The translations under genes and the position numbers were made by a program. This document shows positions 1 through 8,224 of a DNA stretch of 16,847 nt, piece by piece (within the stretch, counting starts at the first letter, position 1; each line of letters opens with the position of its first letter). Location of the stretch: positions 1 through 16,847 of the forward strand of contig JBLHVI010000064.1 in the NCBI GenBank assembly GCA_047630175.1, read 5' to 3'. The notes beneath the pieces were generated by a model. It did not search any database and was not told the origin of the DNA. It worked only from the letters and a program-made list of their open reading frames with translations. Source of the stretch: UBA4582 sp047630175. GTDB lineage: Bacteria; Pseudomonadota; Gammaproteobacteria; Pseudomonadales; Azotimanducaceae.

Positions 1-33
1 TGTTAGCGCGTGATGCGCTGTTGCTTTAAAGCG

Positions 34-237
34 CTAGCCCATCGGTGCGCGACTGACGCCGGCGGTCCCTATGTAGCCGTCCCAATTATCTTCGCGGCCG
101 GTGCGCCATCCGCTTAGCCAAGCCTGTCGTGTGTCGACTTCATGGTGGGGACATAATTCTTTGGATTTCCCGTGCATGCCAAACTGGTAACCACGGGTAA
201 AGGCTCTATTACTTTTGTCTCTTTTTTGTCTTTTCAT
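34..237 (-). CDS. rmf: Ribosome modulation factor
   Basis: Ribosome modulation factor binds 70S ribosomes in stationary phase or starvation and drives them into inactive 100S dimers. The 67-residue product starts MKRQKRDK and carries the family's hallmarks: a basic start, an RGYQ-G-GKSKE-CP segment at about residues 16-30, and a W-GWR segment at about 40-45. I chose the ATG at 237 rather than an upstream in-frame TTG at 276 because family members start exactly at MKRQKRD, and a GGAG lies 11 bases before this ATG. The product is slightly longer than the roughly 55-residue E. coli protein, with an extra C-terminal tail (about residues 50-67) that does not resemble the known protein. A TTGACA at 271-276 on the minus strand could be a -35 box, but I see no good -10 box with it. 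Identification is by recalled similarity and is firm. Confidence 0.93.
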   Translation of the reverse strand: MKRQKRDKSNRAFTRGYQFGMHGKSKELCPHHEVDTRQAWLSGWRTGREDNWDGYIGTAGVSRAPMG

Positions 238-885
238 ATAAAAAACAACTCCATACTTCAGAAATGCCAATGTCAATTTCGTTAACTAATGACCTTTTTT
301 CGAAGCCGAAACTCTGCGCCGGGTCTTTTACTTAAAAGGTGCCAATACGCGGAGCGAGCTAGGCAAGTGATACGCAATAGCAACGCCAGAGATGTTTCTA
401 TCGAAATAAAAACGCGTGTGTCGCTACCGCAAGTACTCGCCTCGAAATTGGTGAAGGATCAATTGCAGTGAATGAACATCGCGTGAGAGCGGCGATCTCT
501 TAGAAGTCTCGCTACCCCAATGCAGGTAAATCAATAGTTATAACAAGACCTACAACCTTTTTAGCGCAGGCAGATTTAGATGTCGACAAACAGTTTGCTC
601 TAACCCTGTCACCTGATATTTACATTGGTTCTAAGCCAGTATTTCTGCCTGTTGCATAGCCATAGCCACAGCCTCTTGACGAACAATAGCGGTTAAAAAT
701 ATATTTCAGGTGCGCTGCATCGTCACGTCGGCCATTCCGGCGAGGGTCATTTAGCGTGCCGAAAATGTACAGATCGCCCGGTTGTGGTGCGTACTGTGAG
801 TCGGTACACTTTGGCGTCATAAAACAACAATAACCCGCTAGGGTCGACGACCGTTGCACCCTGCCGCTGCATACGAGGCTACAAC
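238..885. other. Intergenic stretch between rmf and amtB
   Basis: This stretch holds no gene I can recognise. It contains upstream sequence for two divergent genes (rmf leftwards, amtB rightwards). Two short open frames exist: 289-471 on plus (60 residues, Arg-rich, no ribosome binding site before its ATG) and 620-859 on minus (79 residues, GTG start, rich in Cys and Gly near its C-terminus). Neither resembles a family I know. The minus-strand frame covers the likely amtB promoter at 676-705, which makes it less believable. I see no tRNA-like or strong terminator-like structure here. Confidence 0.5.
676..705 (+). promoter_or_regulatory. Putative sigma-70 promoter for amtB
   Basis: TTGACG at 676-681 is followed after 18 bases by TATATT at 700-705, each one or two mismatches from consensus. 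A start near 712 would give a leader of about 175 nt before amtB. I looked for a sigma-54 type GG-N10-GC element, common before nitrogen-regulated amtB genes, and did not find a convincing one. Confidence 0.45.
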
Positions 886-2196
886 ATGATCACTTTACTA
901 TCCCGTCTGGGTATGACCCTGACGTGCCTGTTGCTGGGGCCTCAGGCTTTTGCAGAAGCGAACATGCCGCGCATTGACAGCGGCAACACCGCTTGGATAT
1001 TGACCTCGACAGCGCTGGTTCTGTTCATGACAATTCCCGGCTTAGCGCTTTTTTACGGCGGGCTAGTGCGCTCTAAAAATGTCCTGAGTGTGCTGATGCA
1101 ATGTTTTGCTATCACCTGCCTCGTGTCAGTCTTGTGGCTAGTAGTGGTCTACTCCATGGCCTTTGCAGAAGGTAACGCCTTTGTGGGTGGGTTGGGCAGT
1201 ATCTTTATGGGTAACCTTGCAGAGCATTCTGTCGCAGGTGGCACAGACATACCTGAAAGTGTTTTTGCCATGTTTCAGCTGACGTTTGCCATTATTACGC
1301 CTGCCCTCATTGTTGGTGCCTTTGCTGAGCGCATGCGTTTCGCCGCTATGCTGTTTTTTTCAGGTCTTTGGTTGTTGGTGGTCTATGGTCCCGTGACCCA
1401 CTGGGTCTGGGGTGGCGGCTGGCTAGGGCAGATGGGACTGCTGGACTTTGCCGGAGGTACTGTGGTGCATGTCACGGCCGGTATTGCGGCGCTGGTGTGT
1501 GCAATATACATGGGACCGCGCCGAGGTTTCCCGAAAACAGCCATGCCGCCGCACAACATGACCATGGTAGTGACGGGCGCGGCAATGCTCTGGGTAGGTT
1601 GGTTTGGATTTAACGGCGGCAGCGCGCTGGCGGCCAATGGTGACGCGGGTATGGCGATGCTTGTCACGCATATGTCAGCCTCTGCGGGTGCGCTGACTTG
1701 GATGGCGTGTGAGTGGTTCAAGTTTGGCAAGCCTAGTGCGCTAGGCGCCGTAACCGGCATGGTAGCTGGTTTGGGGACTATTACACCGGCATCCGGTTTT
1801 GTTGGCCCGGCGGGCGGGCTCGTTATCGGCGTGCTGGCTGGTATTGTTTGTTTCAATATGACAATGCTGTTTAAGCAAAAGCTGCATATTGATGATTCGC
1901 TGGACGTGTTCCCCGTACATGGAGTCGGCGGGGCTTTGGGGACCATTCTGGCCGCGGTATTTGCCAGTACCAGCCTCGGCGTGTTCAGCGGCCAAGGTTA
2001 CGCTGACGGTATGACCATGATGTCGCAACTACAGGTGCAGGTTATCGGTGTGATCGCGGTTGGCGGTTATACGGCCATTTGTACCCTGGTCCTACTCAAG
2101 CTCGTTGATAGCCTCATTGGTCTGCGGGTTTCTGCCGACGAAGAAACCGAGGGTCTAGATATTAATCAACACAATGAGCGCGGCTATGATCTGTAG
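886..2196 (+). CDS. amtB: Ammonium transporter (Amt family)
   Basis: This is an inner-membrane ammonium channel that scavenges NH4+/NH3, normally as a trimer. The 436-residue protein begins with a probable signal peptide (hydrophobic residues 10-22, AFA before residue 24) followed by about eleven hydrophobic membrane segments. The twin pore histidines are H195 (in GGTVVHVTAG) and H345 (in DVFPVHGVGG), and the conserved Asp in LLDFAGG is D187. The C-terminal tail keeps the EGLD-H-E-GY pattern that contacts PII proteins in this family, although the usual HGE reads HNE here. A GAGG lies 7 bases before the ATG. In many proteobacteria amtB is paired with glnK, but no PII gene is next to it here. 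It converges on ddl with only 7 bp between the two stop codons. Family assignment is firm; the nitrogen-regulation role is inferred. Confidence 0.95.
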   Translation: MITLLSRLGMTLTCLLLGPQAFAEANMPRIDSGNTAWILTSTALVLFMTIPGLALFYGGLVRSKNVLSVLMQCFAITCLVSVLWLVVVYSMAFAEGNAFVGGLGSIFMGNLAEHSVAGGTDIPESVFAMFQLTFAIITPALIVGAFAERMRFAAMLFFSGLWLLVVYGPVTHWVWGGGWLGQMGLLDFAGGTVVHVTAGIAALVCAIYMGPRRGFPKTAMPPHNMTMVVTGAAMLWVGWFGFNGGSALAANGDAGMAMLVTHMSASAGALTWMACEWFKFGKPSALGAVTGMVAGLGTITPASGFVGPAGGLVIGVLAGIVCFNMTMLFKQKLHIDDSLDVFPVHGVGGALGTILAAVFASTSLGVFSGQGYADGMTMMSQLQVQVIGVIAVGGYTAICTLVLLKLVDSLIGLRVSADEETEGLDINQHNERGYDL

Positions 2197-2203
2197 GTCC
2201 AAA

Positions 2204-3202
2204 TCATCGTGCAGCGGCACGCTCAACTAAATAGCTGGTGAGTTCAGCAAACGTCAGGCCAAAACCAGATGCCCCATCAGGATAAAGACTGGTGGGGGTC
2301 ATGCCTGGTATTGTGTTGACCTCTAACAAATATTCTTCGTCATCATTGGGTACTACAAAATCAGCTCGCGACAAGTCGCGACAGCCGAGGCTGCGATGGG
2401 CGGCAATAGCGATAGCCTGCAGCCGCAAGGTCTGGGCAGATGTCAAAGGCGCTGGCATCAAGTGATCGCTGAGTCCGACGGTGTAACGATGGGCATAATC
2501 ATAGAACGTGTTATCTGGGGTGGCGATCTCGATGACAGGAAAAGCTAGGGTCTGTGTGCTCTGTCTTTGTTTAACGGCTGTATCGACGTTTACGTCGATA
2601 ACACCGACAGTAATTTCCTTGCCGTCGATACGTCGCTCCACTAACAGACGGGGGTCTAGGTCGAATGCTAACTGTAAGGCACCGGGTAATTGGTTCGCAT
2701 TGTCCACGAGAGTCACGCCTAAGGCACTGCCTTGGCGGGCAGGCTTGACCACGACGTAGCTGCCGAGGTGAGCCTGGATAAGGTCAACAGCGGCGCTGAT
2801 GCCATCCGCCTGTTCAACAACTAATTGCTCGATCAACGGCAGGCCAGCGGCCCGGAAGACATGTTTTGCAATGATTTTGTCCATGGCGACAGCACTGCTG
2901 TGAACGTCGCTGCCGACGTATGCATAACCGAGCATTTCTAGAAAACCCTGCAGCGTACCGTCCTCACCGGGTGATCCGTGAACCACGGGAAAAACCACAT
3001 CAGGTTTGCAGTTGCTGAGTTGCGCAGCAAAATCGCCGTCGAGTGAGATATCAAACACTTGGCTATAGTTCACGCGTAGCGCCTCGATGACGCCCCGCGC
3101 AGACACCCGAGAGACTTCCGCCTCGGCAGAGGTGCCGCCATTGAGCACGGCGATTTTGAGTTGCGCGTTGATGATGGGTTGTATCAGTGCTGCTGGGGCC
3201 AT
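2204..3202 (-). CDS. ddl: D-alanine--D-alanine ligase
   Basis: This cytoplasmic ATP-grasp enzyme joins two D-alanines for the peptidoglycan pentapeptide. With the start at 3202 the protein has 332 residues. Visible motifs are GGTSAE (22-27), HGSPGEDG (75-82), a QGSALGV loop (about 157-163, where the family commonly has GSSVGV), the YDY lid region (234-236), SRADF (278-282) and the metal-binding EVNTIPGMT (294-302). The frame stays open to an ATG at 3283, adding 27 residues with no family resemblance, so I prefer the ATG at 3202. Neither start has a strong ribosome binding site. The gene is not in the division and cell-wall cluster where ddlB often sits; here it follows an ABC-F gene after a gap of about 195 bp and may have its own promoter. 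Identification is firm; the ddlA/ddlB subtype is not assigned. Confidence 0.93.
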   Translation of the reverse strand: MAPAALIQPIINAQLKIAVLNGGTSAEAEVSRVSARGVIEALRVNYSQVFDISLDGDFAAQLSNCKPDVVFPVVHGSPGEDGTLQGFLEMLGYAYVGSDVHSSAVAMDKIIAKHVFRAAGLPLIEQLVVEQADGISAAVDLIQAHLGSYVVVKPARQGSALGVTLVDNANQLPGALQLAFDLDPRLLVERRIDGKEITVGVIDVNVDTAVKQRQSTQTLAFPVIEIATPDNTFYDYAHRYTVGLSDHLMPAPLTSAQTLRLQAIAIAAHRSLGCRDLSRADFVVPNDDEEYLLEVNTIPGMTPTSLYPDGASGFGLTFAELTSYLVERAAAR

Positions 3203-3298
3203 AGTAAACGTGTTCGCTGTATGGAGAAGACAGTTGACTAAAGTCCGTATAGTCGGCGCACCGATACAGGCGCACAGTTGCATACAAACTTTAGCGTG

Positions 3299-3327
3299 AT
3301 AATAGTAGGTCGTGAAGTTAATCGAAA
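3299..3327 (-). promoter_or_regulatory. Possible sigma-70 promoter for ddl
   Basis: On the minus strand TATTAT (3299-3304, one mismatch to the -10 consensus) lies 17 bases after TTTCGA (3322-3327, a weak -35 box). Transcription would start roughly 90 bases before the preferred ddl ATG. The -35 match is poor, so this is tentative. Confidence 0.3.
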
Positions 3328-3397
3328 GCGGTGAATGGGGAGGAATACTGGAGGTTTGCCAAGTGGGCGAACTGAGATATCAGCGGGTTTCTAAGGA

Positions 3398-5137
3398 CTA
3401 CTTCAGCAATAGCCCGAGGTGCTTGATTTCAGCGCGCCACTGCTGCTGCAGACGTGGTTTTTGAAACCGAACTTTGCGCGCTAGGTCAGCCTCAAGCAGG
3501 GCTTCCAGGTCTATCAAACGTTGCAGTTTAGCGTCATCAGAATCAAAATCTTCCAGCGCAGTGGATGGCGTATTGATGGGGCCAGCATCATTGGTTGCCG
3601 GTTGCTGATCGCGAACAAGCCGCTGAGGCATGCCCGCACCAAAGCCGTTGTAAAATTCGTTAGGGTCACTGATTTCCCTGAGCTGTCCTTCGTCGATCAT
3701 CAGGTAACGCTGGGCAATATGATCGACGAAGCGGCGGTCATGAGACGTGACTAGCAACGTAGCCTGACCGCTTAGCAACTGCGCTTCCAGCTCTTCCTTG
3801 CCCTGAATATCGATATGATTGGTAGGCTCGTCCATGATCAGAAAGTTTGGTTGGTTAAGTTTGATCATTAAGAACATAAGTCGCGCTTTCTCGCCACCGC
3901 TTAATACAATCACACGCTTGTCGAAGTCTTTGTGGGGAAAGCCCGCGTGAATTAAGCCCGTGCTGTAGTCCTGCTCGGTGCGCTGGCAATGAGCACGAAG
4001 GCTCTCTAGTAGGGTGTGTTCGGTATTGAGTTCAGCCATTTCCTGATCGTAGTAACCAATCTGACACTGGGGATTGAATTTGACAAAATTAGAACCGGTT
4101 CGGTAACTTTGCATGATCTGATGAATCAGTGTGGTTTTGCCTGCACCATTGTGGCCTAACAATGCAACTCGGTCGCCAGGTCGTAGATAAAAATCTTCAA
4201 TGTAAAACAGCGGCTGTGACGCTACTGCCGCGACATCTTTATTCTCGATTTGTAGCATTCGGCTGGCGCGACTGGTGTCGACATCCAGCGCCAGGCTAAG
4301 GCCCGAGCCTCTGGTCACAAAGGTTTTGGCTTCCTCAAGTTTGGTGATGCGTTTTTCCATGCTCTTGGCTTTACGCGCCAGCTTTTCGTTGTCGTATACC
4401 TTGCCCCACTCGGCCATGCGCTTCTGGCTGGCTTTGAGGCTTTTCAGCGATTTTTCCTCCTCCTTGCGGCGCGCGGCATCTGCCTCGTCCCTTTCGAGTA
4501 AGCGCTGCCGGGCGGCGGAGCAGGGTAGAGCGAAGTGATAAGCACGTTCGTCGCGTAAAATCACCGTGCTAGTGGTTACGGCATCAAGGAACTGGCGATC
4601 GTGGGAAATGAGCAGAAAGGCGGCATCGAAACGTCGCAAGAACTGCTCGAAGAACAACAACGTTCCGAGGTCAAGATGGTTTGTTGGTTCGTCAAACAGC
4701 ACCAAATTAGGGCCATTAATAATGGCGCGGGCGAACATCAATCGATTTTGTTGGCCACCGCTTAAATCCCGTACGCGATGATCAAACTCAGTCTCGCTAA
4801 AGCCCAATTGGTCCAATAGTCGCGCTACTTTGTAGGCGGAAAAATCTCGCTCTTCAGCGGCCAGTTTGCTGGTCAATGCCGCTACCAAGGATAAATCCAG
4901 AAGCGACTCGGGGATAAATTGTTCAACGGTTTCCAGCTGTAAATCATTGCTGTGGCTGATGTCGCCGGCATCAGCGCTCGCACCAGCCAGTAAGGCCAGT
5001 AAGGTAGATTTTCCCGCGCCGTTGTGGCCCACTAAACCAATCTTTGCGGTGCTGTCTATGGTCAGTTGGAGGTCGCTAAATAGAGCCTTGGTACCGGCCA
5101 TATGACTGATGTTGATGCATTGAATGAGCGTGCTCAT
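3398..5137 (-). CDS. ABC-F family ATPase (ribosome-associated type)
   Basis: ABC-F proteins carry two ATPase cassettes and no membrane domain; characterised members act on the ribosome in translation or antibiotic protection. In this 579-residue protein cassette 1 has Walker A GHNGAGKST (37-45), signature LSGGQQ (125-130) and Walker B LVLFDEP (145-151). A highly charged, probably coiled linker follows (about 205-272, rich in K, E and R). Cassette 2 has GHNGAGKTT (328-336), LSGGEKAR (412-419) and FLIMDEP (432-438). A short charged helical tail ends the protein (about 530-575). No transmembrane segment is visible. It starts 16 bp after the S9 peptidase stop, so the two are likely co-transcribed. 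I cannot place it confidently in the EttA, Uup, YheS or YbiT subgroups, nor tell whether it affects antibiotic susceptibility. Confidence 0.9.
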   Translation of the reverse strand: MSTLIQCINISHMAGTKALFSDLQLTIDSTAKIGLVGHNGAGKSTLLALLAGASADAGDISHSNDLQLETVEQFIPESLLDLSLVAALTSKLAAEERDFSAYKVARLLDQLGFSETEFDHRVRDLSGGQQNRLMFARAIINGPNLVLFDEPTNHLDLGTLLFFEQFLRRFDAAFLLISHDRQFLDAVTTSTVILRDERAYHFALPCSAARQRLLERDEADAARRKEEEKSLKSLKASQKRMAEWGKVYDNEKLARKAKSMEKRITKLEEAKTFVTRGSGLSLALDVDTSRASRMLQIENKDVAAVASQPLFYIEDFYLRPGDRVALLGHNGAGKTTLIHQIMQSYRTGSNFVKFNPQCQIGYYDQEMAELNTEHTLLESLRAHCQRTEQDYSTGLIHAGFPHKDFDKRVIVLSGGEKARLMFLMIKLNQPNFLIMDEPTNHIDIQGKEELEAQLLSGQATLLVTSHDRRFVDHIAQRYLMIDEGQLREISDPNEFYNGFGAGMPQRLVRDQQPATNDAGPINTPSTALEDFDSDDAKLQRLIDLEALLEADLARKVRFQKPRLQQQWRAEIKHLGLLLK

Positions 5138-5153
5138 AAGCGTCTTCTTCGTC

Positions 5154-7091
5154 TTATTCCGGCAGGTTGATGATGGTTATAGGGGCGATGGCGTCAGCAG
5201 GAATAAAGCCAAAGACCTTGCCATAAAAATACAGCTCCAGGTCGAGTGCACGTTTAATGTTCTCAGACTTTCGAAAGCCATGCTGTTCGCCCTCGAAGGG
5301 CACATAAGCGACGGGTATACCCTTGCGAGACAGAGCCTCGACCATTGCCTCTGCTTGATTAGGTAGCACGACTTTGTCTTCGAGGCCCTGAAAGAAAATC
5401 ACTGGACAAGACAGTTTGTCGATATGGTTGATGGGTGAGCGGGCCTTATAAATAGCTATTTCTTTGGGGTACTCGCCAATCATACTGTCAAGATAACGGG
5501 ACTCGAACTTGTGCGTGTCTCGCGCCAGAGCTTCTAGGTCGCCGATACCATAATAGCTGGCGCCGGCTTTAAAGGTGTCTCGTAAGGCCAGCGCCGCCAA
5601 GGTGGTGTAGCCGCCGGCGCTGCCGCCCTTAATGGCTAACTGGTCCGGATTAGCCAACTGCTGTGCAACCAGGTAGCGCGCGCCATAGACCGTGTCATCA
5701 ACGTCAGCTACGCCCCACTGATGCCGAAGCTTGTCACGGTAAGCCCGGCCATAGCCTGTTGAACCCCGGTAGTTCACGTCGAGCACGGCGAAGCCGCGGC
5801 TGGTCCAGTATTGCTTGCTCAAGTTTAGGCCAGAATGGGTACTGCTGGTGGGGCCACCGTGAAGTTGGACAATGAGTGGTGGTGCGCTGTTCGGCGGCGC
5901 CTCAAAATCCTTGTTAGTAGGTGGGTAATAAAACCCATGGGCGACATCATCGTCTCCCGTTGTGTAGGTAATGGTTTGGGGCACGGCGTAATAACCCGGG
6001 TCAAGCATCAGGTCGCAAGAGGACTTAATGATTGTGGTTGCGCCATTACCAAGGTCGAGGGCGATGATGGCATTGAACTGGGTTGGCGAGGCGCCCTCGA
6101 GCAAACAGGTGTTGGTTCGTGTGTTGATGTAAAAGCTGTTGATTTGGGTGCAAGGCTGGCTGATGACATGATGCTTGCCATCATGATTGAGGTGTGCCAA
6201 GTAGCTTTCGCCTTGACTTGAATACAGACAAACGATGCCATTAGGCTGAAATTGATAGGTGCAGCTGCCGAATACCCAATGGGGTACGCCGAATTCGGCT
6301 TGCATTGCCCACAGACACTCATCGCCGCCATCTTCCGCTTGGCGGTACAAGTTCCACCAGCCGCTGCGATCGGAAATGAAATGTAAACAGCCGTCCGCCG
6401 CATAACGGGGTTGTTGTACTGATTCATCTCGTCCGCCGGTAATTCGAGTGGGTATGGTCGGTTCGGTGGTGCTAGCCTCCCAGAGTTGTGTGCCATCCCA
6501 AGGCATGTCAGGGTGATCCCAGGTGATCCATGCAAGCTTTTCGCCGTCGGGGCTCAAGGCTGGCGCTGCATAGAAATCGTGGCCCTGGTGCAACGCTGTG
6601 ACAGCGCCGCTGGCAAGATCTATTGCGCCGAGGTAATTTTGCGGCTCGTGAGTCTCCTGCCGGTGATCTTCCACCACGCATATCAGTCGCTGTCGGTGCG
6701 TATCCATTATGCCATTGGCAAACCTCAGGCTGGTAACGTTAGTCAATTTTTGCGGCTCAGCCGTCACTGGGCTGTCGGCATCCGTTGTCTGTAATTGATA
6801 AATTTGCTGGTCGACAAAGTTAACGAAGTAAATGTATTGCGCATGCATCCACCACGCGCCGCCGCCATATTCATGGACCCGGGTGCGGACATTAAACGGT
6901 GCGGGGGTCAAGTCCCGTGTTTCGCCATTACGAAGTCGTTGGACCAAGACATTGCGGCCGGCTTCCTGCGGTCGTGATTCAAGCCAATACAGGCTGTCGC
7001 CCTCGGACCGAGGGCCGGACACGCCTATCATCTCTGCGACGATAAGATCTGAAGTTATCGGTGATGCCCAACTGCCATAATCTGCTTGCAT
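5154..7091 (-). CDS. S9 family serine peptidase (prolyl oligopeptidase type)
   Basis: This is a serine peptidase of the prolyl oligopeptidase/acylaminoacyl peptidase clan, which cleaves short peptides. With the start at 7091 it has 645 residues. The N-terminal part (about 1-375) looks like a beta-propeller, with repeated WW, SPDG and YAADG-type strands. The C-terminal alpha/beta hydrolase domain has HGGPTSSTHSG (oxyanion region, from about 411), the nucleophile in GGSAGG (Ser491), an acid in GLEDKVV (Asp572) and His604 in GEQHGF. The frame runs open to 7166, but an AGGA 8 bases before the ATG at 7091 and the loss of unlike N-terminal residues favour this start. There is no signal peptide, so it is probably cytoplasmic. 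It lies between a glutaredoxin-like gene (75 bp upstream) and the ABC-F gene (16 bp downstream). Substrate is unknown. Confidence 0.93.
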   Translation of the reverse strand: MQADYGSWASPITSDLIVAEMIGVSGPRSEGDSLYWLESRPQEAGRNVLVQRLRNGETRDLTPAPFNVRTRVHEYGGGAWWMHAQYIYFVNFVDQQIYQLQTTDADSPVTAEPQKLTNVTSLRFANGIMDTHRQRLICVVEDHRQETHEPQNYLGAIDLASGAVTALHQGHDFYAAPALSPDGEKLAWITWDHPDMPWDGTQLWEASTTEPTIPTRITGGRDESVQQPRYAADGCLHFISDRSGWWNLYRQAEDGGDECLWAMQAEFGVPHWVFGSCTYQFQPNGIVCLYSSQGESYLAHLNHDGKHHVISQPCTQINSFYINTRTNTCLLEGASPTQFNAIIALDLGNGATTIIKSSCDLMLDPGYYAVPQTITYTTGDDDVAHGFYYPPTNKDFEAPPNSAPPLIVQLHGGPTSSTHSGLNLSKQYWTSRGFAVLDVNYRGSTGYGRAYRDKLRHQWGVADVDDTVYGARYLVAQQLANPDQLAIKGGSAGGYTTLAALALRDTFKAGASYYGIGDLEALARDTHKFESRYLDSMIGEYPKEIAIYKARSPINHIDKLSCPVIFFQGLEDKVVLPNQAEAMVEALSRKGIPVAYVPFEGEQHGFRKSENIKRALDLELYFYGKVFGFIPADAIAPITIINLPE

Positions 7092-7166
7092 GGTAAGTGT
7101 CCTGATACGGTTGTTTAGCTTGTGTATTATCGGTGTGTTGCTTGTCCATGACGAGATGACTGGCAA

Positions 7167-7418
7167 TCAGCACGGGTTATCAAGAAATTCCTCAAGGCGG
7201 TTTTCATTGAAGGGCCAGCCGAGTTCGGCATCAGCGCCAGCATGATTGACGCGGAGCACGGGAATACGAATACCGTAGCGCTCTATCAGATCGTCATCAT
7301 CACTGATCTCCACTTCGAGTACCTGTAGATCGCGACCTTTTGCCTGCTGCGCCTGCAGTAAATGTAAGGCGAGTTCGCATAAATGACAACCTAGCGTGGT
7401 GTACAAGATAATTTTCAC
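7167..7418 (-). CDS. Glutaredoxin-like thiol-disulfide protein
   Basis: This is a small thioredoxin-fold protein of 83 residues. It opens with a beta-strand (KIILYTT) and a redox-type Cys pair GCHLC (Cys11 and Cys14), and has the cis-proline region RIPVLRV and an FNENRLEEFL helix near the end. This matches the short glutaredoxin-related family (DUF836-like). The frame extends to an ATG at 7505, but that extension lies inside tatD and is a run of Arg and Cys unlike the family. The start is therefore the GTG at 7418, which overlaps the tatD stop in a GTGA junction typical of coupled translation. The partner and substrate are unknown. Confidence 0.85.
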   Translation of the reverse strand: MKIILYTTLGCHLCELALHLLQAQQAKGRDLQVLEVEISDDDDLIERYGIRIPVLRVNHAGADAELGWPFNENRLEEFLDNPC

Positions 7419-8224
7419 AATGCGTAGAACGCGATGGCGTTGGCCGTGGTTGCAGCGGCGACGCTGGCATAGTCTGTGCCCCTTGCATCGGCGACTGCTT
7501 GACATACATAAGACAAAAAGTGTGGCTGGTTGTGGCGATTATTAGGTTTTGGCCGAATATTACGTGGCATTAGGTATGGTGCGTCTGTCTCGATCATGAG
7601 GCGATCGTCAGGGATATCTGCCATCAGCGGTATCAGATGGGTACCCCGGCGTTCATCGCACAGCCAGCCGGTAATGCCAATATGGCAGTCCATATCGAGG
7701 TAGCTATGTAGGGCGGCGGCCTCACCGGTGAAGCAGTGGACTACAACCTTGGAGAGTCGATCGCGATACGCTGACAAGACTTCGATAAAGGTTTCGCTGG
7801 CGTCACGCTCGTGCAGAAACATGGGCATTTGCAAATCAATGGCGAGTTCAATGTGGGCTTCGAAGGCTTTAACTTGTTGTGCGCGAGGACACAGGTCGCG
7901 AAAGAAATCTAGTCCGGTTTCACCTACTGCTTTCACCTCTGGCTGGTTCAGTAATTGCGTTATGACCGTCATTGCACCGGCATCAGCTTCGTCGGCATGG
8001 TGCGGATGAATACCGGCTGATGCCCATAGAAAGCCTGAATGCTGTTGGGCCAATTGTGCGGCCTGCTGACTGCCCTGCAATGATGCACCAGTGACCATGA
8101 TTTGCACCAGACCGGCGGCTTTAGCGCGGCTGACGACGGCGGGAATATCGCTGATAAAACACTCGTGAGTGAGGTTGGCGCCGATGTCGATTAGCGGTGC
8201 GGGACTGGTTGTTTGTTGGCTCAT
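7415..8224 (-). CDS. tatD: TatD family metal-dependent hydrolase / DNase
   Basis: TatD proteins are TIM-barrel metal-dependent nucleases; the E. coli protein has 3'-5' exonuclease activity and is linked to DNA repair. The 269-residue product aligns throughout with my recollection of E. coli TatD: DIGANLT (13-19), GIHPHH (71-76), GETGLDF with Glu102, FLHERDA with His138, HCFTG with His163, ITGWLCDERRG (184-194) and ETDAPYL with Asp214. The ITGW-CDERRG segment and the DIG-NL start distinguish TatD from the YcfH/TatD-like paralogues. No tat genes are nearby. There is no strong ribosome binding site before the ATG. It is the first gene of a probable minus-strand operon and overlaps the glutaredoxin-like gene by 4 bases. 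Its upstream region is an unusually long non-coding stretch. Confidence 0.92.
   Translation of the reverse strand: MSQQTTSPAPLIDIGANLTHECFISDIPAVVSRAKAAGLVQIMVTGASLQGSQQAAQLAQQHSGFLWASAGIHPHHADEADAGAMTVITQLLNQPEVKAVGETGLDFFRDLCPRAQQVKAFEAHIELAIDLQMPMFLHERDASETFIEVLSAYRDRLSKVVVHCFTGEAAALHSYLDMDCHIGITGWLCDERRGTHLIPLMADIPDDRLMIETDAPYLMPRNIRPKPNNRHNQPHFLSYVCQAVADARGTDYASVAAATTANAIAFYAL

Noticed and set aside
1..33. Short inverted repeat AGCGC/GCGCT (5-9 and 15-19) as an rmf terminator
   Set aside because: The stem is only 5 bp and no T-run follows it in the direction of rmf transcription.
289..471. 60-residue frame on the plus strand divergent from rmf
   Set aside because: No ribosome binding site, no recognised family, Arg-rich composition typical of chance frames.
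620..859. 79-residue Cys-rich frame on the minus strand
   Set aside because: GTG start without a clear binding site, no family resemblance, and it covers the probable amtB promoter. Not called as a gene but listed for a second look.
1383..1946. 187-residue open frame on the minus strand inside amtB
   Set aside because: It lies fully within the well-supported amtB gene, is Pro/Thr-rich low complexity, and mirrors the codon pattern of the sense strand.
6008..6535. 175-residue minus-strand frame inside the S9 peptidase gene
   Set aside because: It is an out-of-frame shadow of the peptidase, with no recognisable motif.
7419..7505. Upstream extension of the glutaredoxin-like gene to the ATG at 7505
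   Set aside because: The extra residues are an Arg/Cys-rich out-of-frame reading of tatD; the family starts at the KIILYTT strand.
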